NCBI GenBank assembly: GCA_019633985.1
Contig: JAHQWE010000096.1
Coordinates: 1 to 64,000 of the forward strand
Origin: Acidiferrobacterales bacterium
Lineage (GTDB): Bacteria > Pseudomonadota > Gammaproteobacteria > Arenicellales > Poriferihabitantaceae
Direction: 5' to 3'
DNA length: 64,000 bases
In this document: positions 37,990 through 47,888 of the stretch, one piece after another
Position numbering within the stretch: position 1 is the first letter of the stretch
Layout of the letters: each line of letters begins with the position of its first letter
Program-made: the position numbers and the translations under genes
The notes under the pieces: generated by a model
What the model was told of the DNA's origin: nothing
Database searches by the model: none
The model's input: the letters and a program-made list of their open reading frames with translations, nothing else

Positions 37990-38040
37990 ATTATAACAAA
38001 GCTGGCGTCGGTTTAACCGACAGACGAATCTATTCGTCTG
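37990..38040 (-). promoter_or_regulatory. extended -10 promoter with two adjacent dyads, upstream of the DUF2059 gene
   Basis: On the minus strand, TGTTATAAT forms an extended -10 element (TATAAT at 37990-37995) about 46 bases from the ATG. The -35 position is weak and overlaps the palindrome GTCGGTTTAACCGAC (38007-38021, 7-bp arms, one-base centre). This abuts a second dyad, CAGACGAATCTATTCGTCTG (38021-38040, 9-bp arms, two-base centre). Centres this small suit protein operators, not RNA hairpins. Both signals are read directly; a bound regulator is inferred. Confidence 0.6.
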
Positions 38041-38238
38041 ACAGCATTTGAATGAAGAATTCGCGGGTCACCAGTGCGATTCATTTGAAAAGGATCGTGC
38101 CGTTTAGAATGGCCGCGTCCGAGAAAAACTACTCTCGCTGGCACTCAGGAGGACAGCTGAAATGCGATCCTGGATTCCGCAATAGTTTGATCTATTCACG
38201 TAGAATGATGCGACCCGTGAAGACAAAACCTGGACGCA

Positions 38239-39108
38239 ATGCAAACCTACCCAAATATCAGCAAATCTGAAATAGAGCGGCAGTATTTTCTACGAGGACT
38301 GAGACCGGACTACGATGTGGCGGTAGTTCCAGACTGGCTATCGCGATCTAGCGAATTCTCTCAACGTTTCACCGGAAAAATTGATCTTGTCTATGGTAAT
38401 CAGGAACGTAACTATCTCGATTTTTACTCCGCTGATGTCGCGGGTTGTCCGCTGATGATTTACATCCATGGTGGCTACTGGCAGCGCGGTGATAAATCTG
38501 TTTACCGATTTCTTGCGGAGGGATTTCTTGAGCAAGGGATCTCTGTGGCCTTGATCAACTATCCAATGTGTCCGGCGGTGCGTTTATCTGAAATTTCCGC
38601 CCATGCACGAAAGGCGGTGCACTGGTTGTGGTGCCATTCCGAGGAATTGGCGTTTTCACGAGACAATATCCATATCGTCGGGCATTCCGCGGGAGGGCAT
38701 TTAACCGCCGAGATGATGATGACCGATTGGAGTAGTGTTGAACCAGAAATGCCTCAAGATTGCATCTTAAGTGGTACCGCTTTGTCCGGACTATACGATC
38801 TCGAACCGTTGCTTTTTTGCTCTGAAAACGCAAGGTTAAAACTGGATCCCGCGGAGGTGAAAATAGCCAGCCCGCTTTGGCGGCAAATCCGATCGTTGCC
38901 GTCGATGATTGTCGGGTATGGAGCGAACGAACCTCCGGATATGCAACGACAATCAATAGAATTCTTTGAAACTTTTCGCGGCATATCAGAAAACATGTCT
39001 ATTTATATCGCGTCTGATGCAGATCATTTTGATGTGGTAAATGTGTTGGGAGATTTTCAGTCTCCGCTCTTTTCTCAGATAATCGGTTTGATCAAACAGC
39101 GTTCCTGA
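38239..39108 (+). CDS. alpha/beta hydrolase, arylformamidase-like
   Basis: A 289-residue cytoplasmic alpha/beta hydrolase of the BD-FAE/kynurenine-formamidase-like group. The oxyanion motif is HGGYWQRGDKS (about 75-85). The nucleophile elbow GHSAGGHL carries the catalytic Ser, and the His is likely in DADHFDVVN near the C-terminus. Opening LRGLRPDYDVAVVPDW is typical of the group, where kynurenine formamidase is one proven activity. No signal peptide. A HEAT-repeat gene follows 40 bases later on the same strand, and a cyclase-family hydrolase faces it. Confidence 0.82.
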   Translation: MQTYPNISKSEIERQYFLRGLRPDYDVAVVPDWLSRSSEFSQRFTGKIDLVYGNQERNYLDFYSADVAGCPLMIYIHGGYWQRGDKSVYRFLAEGFLEQGISVALINYPMCPAVRLSEISAHARKAVHWLWCHSEELAFSRDNIHIVGHSAGGHLTAEMMMTDWSSVEPEMPQDCILSGTALSGLYDLEPLLFCSENARLKLDPAEVKIASPLWRQIRSLPSMIVGYGANEPPDMQRQSIEFFETFRGISENMSIYIASDADHFDVVNVLGDFQSPLFSQIIGLIKQRS

Positions 39109-39148
39109 TATTGTGTGTGAAAGAGAAAATGAGAAGAAATTCTAGACA

Positions 39149-40684
39149 ATGAGTTTGACTATAAATATTCGCCGAATGGCTGTCGCACTGTTGGCGCTGT
39201 CTTTAGCCCCGGCCGAAATACAGGCTAACGGCTGGGAACATACATCGCTACCAGTTTCCGCACTGATATCGGCTTTAAATAATGAAAATGTGGAAGTGCG
39301 GCGCCGCGCCGCCCACTCCCTCGGACATCATCAAACCGCTGAAGTAGCAGAAGTATTAATTGGCGCGTTGGCTAAGGGGGAGTCGAATGTATTAGTCAGG
39401 CGGGCAGTGTTTGGTGCACTGGGTCGCATCGGTGATGCGCGTTCGGTGCCAGCAGCTATGGATTGCATTACCAATGAGCCTGAGACGTCGGTGCGGGTTT
39501 TATGTGCGCTATCGTTGGAAAAAATACGAACCGAGGAAGCAGAAGCGGCGGCGATTCTGGCTACCCAGGATGTTGAGTTGTCGGTACAAAGAGCCGGAGT
39601 GTTAAGCCTCGGGAACCAAGGCTCTTCTCGGGCAGTTTCTGTTCTCACTGCATTGTTAGCCGAATCTCGTCCAGAACTTCAGCTGCCTGCTGTACGTGCC
39701 CTTGGGAAGACCGGACGATTGGAGGCACTGAATCCTATGTTGAAGTGGCTGCGACCAGACACAGCGCCTGCGCTATTGGTCGAAGTACTTAAGGCGGTTA
39801 CACTCATCGGAAGTGAATCTATATCGGCACAGATAAAAGCCGTGTTGCAAGATTCTACCGAGCCCCGAGTGAGACGACATGCGTTAATTGCGTTGAGCGC
39901 GATCGATGAGTCCTCAGTTAAGATCGCTCTGCGCAGCAAGTTGCGCAGCGAAAATCCGTTGATGCGAATCCAAGCTCTGGAAATTAGTCGAGAGCTCAAA
40001 GCCCCCGAGCTTGTTAAGCCAATGTTGGAGGTGGCCAAGCAGTACTTCGAAGATTTTTACGGCCAAAGTCCAGATCAGATCAAAATTGATCCCCAAAAAA
40101 CGATCGTCAATCTCTCGGTCGTTAACGAGTTCCTTCGAACGATCATTGCGACTGACCCACATCACGCTGATTCTGTGCTTCGGTTGGCCGCAACGCCACT
40201 AGCCATTCAAGCCAATACCCCTGCATTACTCACGGTAGCGGAAGGTCTCTATAAGGCGAGGTGGCAGGCCATCTACGGTCTCGGTTATACCCACAAAGGC
40301 GCCGCGGACGATGTCTTAACAAGTGCTTTCGCCGACAAAGACGGCCGCCTCCGTGCGGTAGCGATGCGATCCATGGGTGTCAACGACCCTGGTCGTTTTC
40401 GCATGCAGGCGGTCAAGGGGCTGAAAGACCCGGTTGCTGAAGTTCGATGGCAGGCAGCAACAGTTTTAGGAAGAGACAAGTTACTCGACAGCTTTGAGCC
40501 ACTCATTCAGGCGACCACGGACCCAAACAGTCGGGTTAGAAATGAAGCCGTTTTGTCTCTTGGGTATTTGAAGCCTCGCGCCGATTCAGTTCGAAATGCA
40601 TTAGAGAAAGTTAGCAATAATGATGCCGACATGCAGGTACGCGCATCGGCGCTCTATGCTTTAGATTTAATCCAGAGCGACTGA
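39149..40684 (+). CDS. HEAT-repeat protein with signal peptide
   Basis: A 511-residue exported protein built of HEAT/PBS-lyase-type repeats. A signal segment (AVALLALSLAPAEIQA) is followed from about residue 38 by repeats such as NVEVRRRAAHSLGHHQTAEV and VRRAVFGALGRIGDARSVPAAM. A second block follows near 385-505 (RWQAATVLGRDKLLDSFEPL). Such solenoids usually mediate protein contacts; no catalytic domain is visible. Co-directional with the hydrolase gene 40 bases upstream. Confidence 0.82.
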   Translation: MSLTINIRRMAVALLALSLAPAEIQANGWEHTSLPVSALISALNNENVEVRRRAAHSLGHHQTAEVAEVLIGALAKGESNVLVRRAVFGALGRIGDARSVPAAMDCITNEPETSVRVLCALSLEKIRTEEAEAAAILATQDVELSVQRAGVLSLGNQGSSRAVSVLTALLAESRPELQLPAVRALGKTGRLEALNPMLKWLRPDTAPALLVEVLKAVTLIGSESISAQIKAVLQDSTEPRVRRHALIALSAIDESSVKIALRSKLRSENPLMRIQALEISRELKAPELVKPMLEVAKQYFEDFYGQSPDQIKIDPQKTIVNLSVVNEFLRTIIATDPHHADSVLRLAATPLAIQANTPALLTVAEGLYKARWQAIYGLGYTHKGAADDVLTSAFADKDGRLRAVAMRSMGVNDPGRFRMQAVKGLKDPVAEVRWQAATVLGRDKLLDSFEPLIQATTDPNSRVRNEAVLSLGYLKPRADSVRNALEKVSNNDADMQVRASALYALDLIQSD

Positions 40685-40753
40685 ATGTCGCCGTGACGTA
40701 TCTAACAGATCACTGCAACAGTTCATTTATCCGTTACTTTAAATGGAGTCGCT

Positions 40754-41713
40754 CTAGGTTTCACACATCGCCAGTACGCGAGACGGCCCACCGGTTCCTC
40801 TGACATGCTTGGGTGCGCCAACAATGATGGTGCAGTTTTCCCCACTACCTGCTAGCACGAGTTGCCCAAGGTTAGTGGCGTTTTCCACCATTTTCACTCC
40901 CCGCTGTAACAGTCTCACATGGGCATGCCAAGAATTGGTCCATTTATCATCATCTCCCACCGCGCTTTCACCTGAGTCGACACCTATATTGTCGGCGATG
41001 ATGCCGTTTATCATGACATTTTTCTCGGCCATAATTTCCACGAGTCGATCGACCCCATCCTTACTTAAGCCCGGAAAATTAAAGCCGTTGATGTAAGGGT
41101 CTTTGGCAAAGTCGGTGCCCGAAAAATAAAATCGAGACCAGCCCGTGTTTAATACGAGCCAGACACCATTTTCGATTTGATCTTTTACCGCGTCGATATC
41201 ATCGGCGTTAACCACATTTGGGGAGGAATTAGAAAAATCAGTGATGTTCTTATCTGGGCTCGGGGTTCCGCCATTCTTTGCAAGTTCGGTGTCAACTCTG
41301 CTGGAAATATCAATGATTACTGCCTTGCCTATCAAGTCGCTGGCGTCAAGCTGATGGGCCAACTTTCGATCGGAAGGTGCGATGGTTCCCTGTTCCATGC
41401 TGGTCTCATCATTAATGTAGTGGCCAGCGGTGTCCAAATGAGTACCGTGGTGCTCAGCCAACACCAATGTACCAAGATCGAAATGCCCCTGACTGGTAGG
41501 AAACTTACCCAATGCAAATACAGTTTGACCGCCGAATGTTGGGATTGGTACGGAGTCAAGATGTGGTTTCGATAAGTCCGCTTTCATCGGATCTTCTTCA
41601 CTGGGCTCAAATGTGGGAATGGGATGCGATAAATCTATTGTGACCATATCAGCCGAGGCGGATATCCAGGCTAGACTTGCGGAGAGGGCGATAAAAAAGC
41701 GGCGTAGTTTCAT
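40754..41713 (-). CDS. exported cyclase-family (metal-dependent) hydrolase
   Basis: A 319-residue PF04199-type protein, the fold of bacterial kynurenine formamidase KynB and isatin hydrolase. The metal motif HHGTHLDTAGHY lies near 90-101. Two further signals are VIIDIS and NTGWSRFYFS, typical of the family. Unlike KynB it carries a signal peptide (FFIALSASLAWISASA), so it acts outside the cytoplasm. Start supported by AAAAGGA eight bases before the ATG. Convergent with the HEAT gene. The substrate is unknown. Confidence 0.85.
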   Translation of the reverse strand: MKLRRFFIALSASLAWISASADMVTIDLSHPIPTFEPSEEDPMKADLSKPHLDSVPIPTFGGQTVFALGKFPTSQGHFDLGTLVLAEHHGTHLDTAGHYINDETSMEQGTIAPSDRKLAHQLDASDLIGKAVIIDISSRVDTELAKNGGTPSPDKNITDFSNSSPNVVNADDIDAVKDQIENGVWLVLNTGWSRFYFSGTDFAKDPYINGFNFPGLSKDGVDRLVEIMAEKNVMINGIIADNIGVDSGESAVGDDDKWTNSWHAHVRLLQRGVKMVENATNLGQLVLAGSGENCTIIVGAPKHVRGTGGPSRVLAMCET

Positions 41714-42015
41714 TATTGTTTCCTTTTAGTCGATCAAAGATGGTCTGCAGATGCGCACTAATTACAAAAGGCGATTTACGAAATTATACGCTCCTTGTTT
41801 GAAAAGTAGAGTCTGATTTGAGTCGTTTTTTGTTGAGACACCTAATATTGCTGGTCTGATGACACTACGCCTAAGGTTTTATTTAATGTGAAAAGTCTGA
41901 GACTTGCTTTTGCTACGATGATTCTGCACTTTGATCAGGTCAGGATTTTTTCCCTGAGTTGAAAAATCGTTTATTCTTTCGTTACCAAAACTCCAATGCG
42001 CCAAAAGTAAGTGAG
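41714..42015. other. 302-base region between the cyclase gene and the LysE gene
   Basis: No supported gene. For the cyclase gene (minus strand) there is a TATAAT at 41783-41788 with a poor -35 (TCTACT, 16-base gap), about 70 bases from its ATG. The rest is AT-rich and featureless to my reading. If LysE starts at the TTG at 41959, its first 57 bases are part of this region. Confidence 0.5.
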
Positions 42016-42639
42016 ATGAATTTGCTCGACACCGCCACTTTATTTGGGATCTTGATTGTCCTCGCTGCCATGCCCAGTGCGAGTGTTGCGTTGGTGGTGA
42101 CGCGCGCGGCCACGATGGGACTTGCGAATGGTGTTGCTGTTGCAATTGGGATAGTTGTTGGAGACCTCGTATTCATTGCATTTGCAATTCTGGGGCTTTC
42201 GGTGGTTGCCGAACAGCTTGGAGGTTTTTTTTTCGCGGTTAAAATTCTGGGCGGTTTATATTTGATATGGCTAGGTTTACGGTTACTGCGATCCAGTGAT
42301 AGTGCTCTTGTTCTGACTAGTCCGGTGAAAACCGAAGTACGAGGGTTGATTGCCAGTTTTTGCGCTGGATTTTTTCTTACCTTGGGCGACGTGAAGGCAA
42401 TTTTATTTTATGTCAGCTTATTTCCCATGTTTATTAATCTGCAATCGTTGCAGGTTAGAGATCTCATCATTGTTTCTGTGGTTACGATTTTTAGTGTGGG
42501 ATTGATCAAAGTCGTCTACGCAGTGCTTGCGATTAAAATCGTGAACCATTCGCGAAATCAAAATCTATCCTGGCCGCTAAACAAACTGGCTGGTGGGTTG
42601 ATGATGGGGGCGGGTAGCTACCTCGTGCTAAAGTCCTGA
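42016..42639 (+). CDS. LysE/RhtB family exporter
   Basis: An inner-membrane protein of 207 residues with about six hydrophobic segments. The LysE/RhtB opening LFGILIVLAAMPSASVALVVTRAATMGLANG, the second-half G.FLTLGDVKAILFY and the ending KLAGGLMMGAGSYLVLKS are characteristic. Family members export amino acids or homoserine lactones; the substrate here is unknown. The ATG at 42016 is preferred because it lies just before the first membrane segment. A TTG at 41959 would add 19 residues. No good ribosome binding site supports either. Confidence 0.85.
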   Translation: MNLLDTATLFGILIVLAAMPSASVALVVTRAATMGLANGVAVAIGIVVGDLVFIAFAILGLSVVAEQLGGFFFAVKILGGLYLIWLGLRLLRSSDSALVLTSPVKTEVRGLIASFCAGFFLTLGDVKAILFYVSLFPMFINLQSLQVRDLIIVSVVTIFSVGLIKVVYAVLAIKIVNHSRNQNLSWPLNKLAGGLMMGAGSYLVLKS

Positions 42640-42854
42640 CCGCTTTCGATCAGCTGCATCATTCGCCTTAGTTTGAGCTCAGTATTTGACTATTTGAGAA
42701 ATTGTCGCCGGAAAACTTTGTTTATGTTTTGCGAAGGCGATTGTTTCACAACGTGACTTAGCGCGATCGGGGGAAAGTTTGTAGTCGCTCAAAGAATACT
42801 ACAGTGCGATAGAAACTAGAGATGGTCAGCTTTAGCAGAACGCTGGGTGTTCAG

Positions 42855-43640
42855 CTATTTTTCAACGAACGCGCGTTCAACGACAAACTCCCTAAAATCA
42901 CTTTTTCGGGTTTCTTCAAATCCCATCTCCTTCAACATTGCGCCGATGCTTTTCAACATTGCCGGACTACCGCACAGCATAAATCGGTCATCTTCCTTAC
43001 TTAATTGTGGTAAACCGATGTCGCGCATTAGCGTGCCGTCCTCGATTAACTTGTTGATGCGACCAAAATTCTTGAACGGTTCTCGAGTGACTGCTGGATA
43101 ATAGATGAGCTTTTGCTTTACTTCGTCACCGAAGTACTCATTGTTTTGCAGCTCATGAGTAATTAATTCCTGGTAGGTTAGCTCATTAATAAACCGGCAT
43201 CCGTGCACCAGGATCACTTTTTCAAAGTTCTCGTAAACATCGGGATCTTTAATAATCGAAAGGAATGGTGCTAGCCCGGTACCAGTACTCAATAAATAAA
43301 GGTGTTTCCCCGGGCGCATGTGATCCCAAAGGAGAGTGCCGGTTGGTTTTTTACTGACCATCAGTTTGTCGCCGACTTTGATGTGCTGCAAACGGGAAGT
43401 CAGAGGACCGTCTTGAACTTTAATGCTGTAAAACTCAAGGTAGTCCTCATGGTTGGAGCTGGCCATGCTGTAAGCGCGCATCAGAGGTTTGCCATCTACT
43501 TCTATCCCGATCATTGCAAACTCACCGTTACGAAACCGCAATGCGGGATCTCTGGTGGTTCGGATTGTGAACAATCTGTCTGACCAGTGGTGGACTTCTG
43601 TGACGGTTTCGGTATGGGCTTCGGCCATGTTTTTACTCAA
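42855..43640 (-). CDS. fpr: ferredoxin-NADP(+) reductase
   Basis: FAD enzyme of 261 residues that reduces ferredoxin or flavodoxin with NADPH. The FAD-binding RAYSMASSNHEDYLEFYSIKV is at about 74-94 and the NADP-binding GTGLAPFLSII follows. The C-terminus FREFVVERAFVEK is of the bacterial subclass I type (VERAFVEK ending). A candidate FNR/Anr-type site lies about 82 bases upstream (see entry). No oxidative-stress regulator gene is adjacent. Confidence 0.95.
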   Translation of the reverse strand: MSKNMAEAHTETVTEVHHWSDRLFTIRTTRDPALRFRNGEFAMIGIEVDGKPLMRAYSMASSNHEDYLEFYSIKVQDGPLTSRLQHIKVGDKLMVSKKPTGTLLWDHMRPGKHLYLLSTGTGLAPFLSIIKDPDVYENFEKVILVHGCRFINELTYQELITHELQNNEYFGDEVKQKLIYYPAVTREPFKNFGRINKLIEDGTLMRDIGLPQLSKEDDRFMLCGSPAMLKSIGAMLKEMGFEETRKSDFREFVVERAFVEK

Positions 43641-43721
43641 TATTTACATCGGTTAGTGCGGGTAACAATAACGTCGTTGCTGCAAATTTCAACTATCAGC
43701 GTAGTGAAAGGGACGTTTTTG

Positions 43722-43735
43722 TTGATTTTGATCAG
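43722..43735. promoter_or_regulatory. candidate FNR/Anr-type box upstream of fpr
   Basis: Plus-strand TTGATTTTGATCAG matches TTGAT-N4-ATCAA in nine of ten defined positions. It lies about 82 bases before the fpr ATG, between fpr and nudC. Oxygen control of fpr through an FNR/Anr/CRP-family protein is inferred only. Confidence 0.35.
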
Positions 43736-43889
43736 TAAACGACCAACCCTGACTATATTCGGAAAGAGCAAGAAGATATTTGTATTGTCAGTGATCACGA
43801 GGCGATGAATTCCTTTCAGTCAGCTGCCGCGAAAAACTTCTCAAAGCGTTATGAGAGATGCTCTGTTTTTATTGAATCTGAATCGAGAG

Positions 43890-44843
43890 TTAGCCTTCCG
43901 CTAACCACTGGTCAATTAACAAGCGTGCGATAGAATCCGTTGGCGGAAGCATCACTGCATTCTCTTGATCGGTACTCGCTACAATATCTCTAATTTCTGC
44001 TCGGCTGAACCACCGTGCATCGACCAGCTCGTTGGTATCGATTGAGATTTCGATCTCGTGGGTTTTGGCTCGAAACCCAAGCATGATTGAACCTGGGAAC
44101 GGCCACGGTTGGGAAGCAACATAAATGGGAGTGGTACTGACCTTCAGACCGGCCTCTTCCTGAACTTCCCTGATAACCGCTTGCTCCAGACTTTCGCCAG
44201 CATCTACGTAGCCAGCAAGAGTGGAATACATTTTTTTCTCCCATTTAGTACCGCGACCAAGCAAACACCTAGGAATCCCGTCCGATGGTTGCGCTTGTTC
44301 AATCAACATGATTACGGCGGGATCAATTCTTGGAAACAGCTCTTTGTTGCAACCCGTGCAGCGTCTCGCATGGCCTCCTTGACGACTTTGCATTTGGCTT
44401 CCACAACGAGCACAAAACGGGTTTTGTTGGTGCCAGTATGCTAATCCTCTGGCATAGGCGAAAAGTGAACCTGTTTCTGGATCGATGACCGCGCCAATTT
44501 TACGTAGCTCGATCATCTCCGTACCTGGTGCCGCATGATCGAGAATACGCGTTGCTTCCTTTTCCTCGAGCACCCCCAAATCTGCGGCAAACACAGGGGT
44601 GTTATGTTCGTGACCCAGATAAATGACTTCTTTGGCATTGCCCAAAATCAGCGCAGCTTCAGAAATTGGCAGATACACTGGCTGAGGTACACCATTTTGC
44701 ATTCGAACCATGTTCTTTTGGGCCCACAGAGTGAGTACTTTTGCGTCATCCGACGCAAGTTGCTGATTCAGCCAGTCCGAATCGCGACAAAGATCCGTGT
44801 GTCTAGTCAAAGACATAGAACAGTATTGCAGCGCAGAGGACAT
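43890..44843 (-). CDS. nudC: NAD(+)/NADH pyrophosphatase (NudC)
   Basis: Nudix hydrolase that cleaves NADH or NAD+, and in E. coli removes NAD caps from RNA. The zinc ribbon CARCGSQMQSRQGGHARRCTGC precedes the Nudix box GYVDAGESLEQAVIREVQEEAG, and the NudC signature SQPWPFPGS follows it. The ATG at 44843 (MSSALQYC) is chosen since the longer ORF overlaps bipA. It has AAGGA ten bases upstream and gives 317 residues, with an N-terminal NUDIX-like domain longer than E. coli NudC. Confidence 0.93.
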   Translation of the reverse strand: MSSALQYCSMSLTRHTDLCRDSDWLNQQLASDDAKVLTLWAQKNMVRMQNGVPQPVYLPISEAALILGNAKEVIYLGHEHNTPVFAADLGVLEEKEATRILDHAAPGTEMIELRKIGAVIDPETGSLFAYARGLAYWHQQNPFCARCGSQMQSRQGGHARRCTGCNKELFPRIDPAVIMLIEQAQPSDGIPRCLLGRGTKWEKKMYSTLAGYVDAGESLEQAVIREVQEEAGLKVSTTPIYVASQPWPFPGSIMLGFRAKTHEIEISIDTNELVDARWFSRAEIRDIVASTDQENAVMLPPTDSIARLLIDQWLAEG

Positions 44844-44856
44844 AGGCAAAGGATCC

Positions 44857-46686
44857 TTATCCAGCTTTGTTTTTGGTTCTGGACGCGGTTTTTCTTTCGT
44901 GTTCTTTAAGCAACTTTTTTCGAATACGGATATTCTCGGGTGTGATTTCCACCAGTTCATCGTCATCGATGAGTTCTATCGCTGATTCCAAAGTAAGGCG
45001 AATCGGCGGTTCCAGATTGATGCTCTCATCCTTGCCAGACGCTCTGACATTGGTCAGCTGTTTTCCTTTAAGAGGGTTCACTACCAGATCGTTACTTCGA
45101 GAGTGCAATCCCACCACCTGGCCCTCATAAACTTCGACATTAGGGCTCAGAAACATTCTACCGCGCTCCTGAAGGTTAAAAAGAGCGAACGCCAGTGCTT
45201 TACCGCTCGCAGATGAAATCAACGCACCGTTGCGACGGTTGCCGATCTCTCCGGAGGCGAGTGGCGCGTAACCGTCGAAGACATGGTAGAGAAGGCCACT
45301 ACCAGAAGTCATCGTCATAAATTCGGTTTGGAAACCGATCAATCCCCTTGCAGGGATTCGATATTGCAATCGCACCCGACCTTGACCATCTGGCTGCATA
45401 TTCTCCAGCGAACCACTCCGTGCTCCCAGTGCCTCCATTACGGCTCCCTGATTGGTGTCTTCCACATCCACGGAAAGCTCTTCCCAGGGCTCGCACATGA
45501 CGCCGTCGATTTCCCGGTTGATAACATGGGGCCGGGATACCGCAATTTCGTAACCCTCACGCCGCATATTTTCGAGCAGGATAGAGAGATGCAGTTCTCC
45601 TCGACCCGCCACGGCAAAAATATCCGGGTCCGGTGTTTGGTCTACCTGAAGCGCAACATTATGAATCAATTCCTTTTGAAGCCGGTCCCCAATTTGGCGC
45701 GAAGTCACGTATTTGCCTTCTCGTCCTGCCATTGGTGAGGTGTTGACCTGAAAGTTCATGCTGACCGTCGGTTTGTCCACACTCAACGAGGGCAATGCTT
45801 CAGGCTGATCAGGGTCACAAAGGGTATCTGAGATTCCTAGATCCTCAATGCCGGTGACAGCGATGATATCTCCAGCCTGTGCACTGTCCACTTCCACTCT
45901 TTCGAGACCATGAAAGCCAAAGATCTGAAGAACGCGACCGTTACGACTCTCGCCGAATCGATCGATACACGTGACCCGGGATTTCAGCCCTATTTTTCCA
46001 CGGGCCACGCGACCGACTCCAATGGTGCCGACATAACTGGAGTAGGCAAGGGAAGAAATTTGCATCTGAAAAGGACCATCAACATCGACATCAGGCGGAG
46101 ATACCTGATCGACGATCGTTTGAAACAATGCTTCCATGTTTTCGGTCTGGTCCTCGTGATCGAGACTAGAGAACCCTTGAATAGCAGAAGCGTAAACCAC
46201 CGGAAAGTCCAGCTGTTCGTCCGTAGCGCCTAGACGATCAAATAGATCAAAAGTTTGATCAAGAACCCATTCTGGGCGCGCACCATCCCGGTCTATTTTA
46301 TTGATGACGACGATTGGCTTGAGACCATGGGCAAACGCTTTCTGAGTAACAAATCGCGTTTGTGGCATTGGACCTTCCACAGCATCGACCAGCAGCAGCA
46401 CAGAATCCACCATGGAGAGCACCCGTTCCACTTCACCGCCAAAGTCAGCGTGACCAGGTGTATCTACAATATTAATTCTGTAGTCCTTCCACTTGATAGC
46501 GGTGTTCTTAGAGAGGATGGTAATCCCTCGCTCTTTTTCGAGATCATTACCATCCATCACCCGTTCAACCGGGCCGAAGCGTTCGCCGAGGGTACCCGAT
46601 TGTTGAAGCAAACGGTCAACCAGCGTGGTTTTGCCGTGGTCGACGTGCGCGATAATCGCGATATTTCGCAAATTTGATAGAGACAT
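44857..46686 (-). CDS. bipA: BipA/TypA ribosome-binding GTPase
   Basis: A translational GTPase of 609 residues, acting in 50S assembly and stress adaptation. G1 is AHVDHGKTT near the start, with [21 protein letters not shown] and [13 protein letters not shown]. The elongation-factor-like domains III and V and the BipA-specific C-terminal domain follow ([23 protein letters not shown]). The highly basic tail ([13 protein letters not shown]) fits ribosome contact. nudC begins 13 bases after its stop. Confidence 0.97.
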   Translation of the reverse strand: MSLSNLRNIAIIAHVDHGKTTLVDRLLQQSGTLGERFGPVERVMDGNDLEKERGITILSKNTAIKWKDYRINIVDTPGHADFGGEVERVLSMVDSVLLLVDAVEGPMPQTRFVTQKAFAHGLKPIVVINKIDRDGARPEWVLDQTFDLFDRLGATDEQLDFPVVYASAIQGFSSLDHEDQTENMEALFQTIVDQVSPPDVDVDGPFQMQISSLAYSSYVGTIGVGRVARGKIGLKSRVTCIDRFGESRNGRVLQIFGFHGLERVEVDSAQAGDIIAVTGIEDLGISDTLCDPDQPEALPSLSVDKPTVSMNFQVNTSPMAGREGKYVTSRQIGDRLQKELIHNVALQVDQTPDPDIFAVAGRGELHLSILLENMRREGYEIAVSRPHVINREIDGVMCEPWEELSVDVEDTNQGAVMEALGARSGSLENMQPDGQGRVRLQYRIPARGLIGFQTEFMTMTSGSGLLYHVFDGYAPLASGEIGNRRNGALISSASGKALAFALFNLQERGRMFLSPNVEVYEGQVVGLHSRSNDLVVNPLKGKQLTNVRASGKDESINLEPPIRLTLESAIELIDDDELVEITPENIRIRKKLLKEHERKTASRTKNKAG

Positions 46687-46732
46687 ATTGAGAGGCGGTT
46701 AGCCTTAAAAAAGTAGAAATGAGGTCCTGAGC

Positions 46733-47668
<936 letters not shown>

Positions 47669-47797
47669 TTACCCCTGAAAATCGGGAGCCGGATTCTACC
47701 GTAATACCTAGTGAATAAGTCGTTTTTTGAACATATAATGCAACTCCTGAAATGCTATTGCAGTATTTCTGCATGCACTACCTGTGTTAATATAGCG

Positions 47798-47817
47798 ATA
47801 TAAAGATTTCTTTATAT
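47798..47817 (+). promoter_or_regulatory. perfect inverted repeat upstream of metK-ahcY (candidate SahR-type operator)
   Basis: ATATAAAGATTTCTTTATAT: two perfect 9-bp arms around TT, 91 bases before the metK ATG at 47889 measured from the left end. It contains a TATAAA that could serve as -10, so a bound protein would block transcription. An ArsR-family SAM/SAH-responsive regulator (SahR) is known to control metK/ahcY in several Proteobacteria through a similar AT-rich dyad; identity here is inference, since no regulator gene is in the window. Confidence 0.6.
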
Positions 47818-47838
47818 TAATAACTTCAATTTGAAAGG

Positions 47839-47866
47839 AAAACCTGCGGAATGCGGGTTTTGTTTT
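47839..47866 (+). promoter_or_regulatory. hairpin with T-rich tail in the metK leader
   Basis: AAAACCTGC pairs with GCGGGTTTT (one G-U) around the loop GGAAT, followed by GTTTT. It lies in the transcribed leader, 22 bases before the metK ATG at 47889. It looks like a short terminator or attenuator, but the T tail is interrupted by G and no alternative antiterminator pairing was found by eye. Confidence 0.5.
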
Positions 47867-47888
47867 GTCCAGAGGCAACGAACGAACT

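Noticed and set aside
38052-38270. 72-residue ORF ahead of the alpha/beta hydrolase
   Set aside because: Overlaps the hydrolase start out of frame, and it lies within the promoter region.
47700-47888. Known SAM or SAH riboswitch class in the metK leader
   Set aside because: The conserved cores of the SAM and SAH riboswitch classes I know are not visible; only the dyad and short hairpin are.
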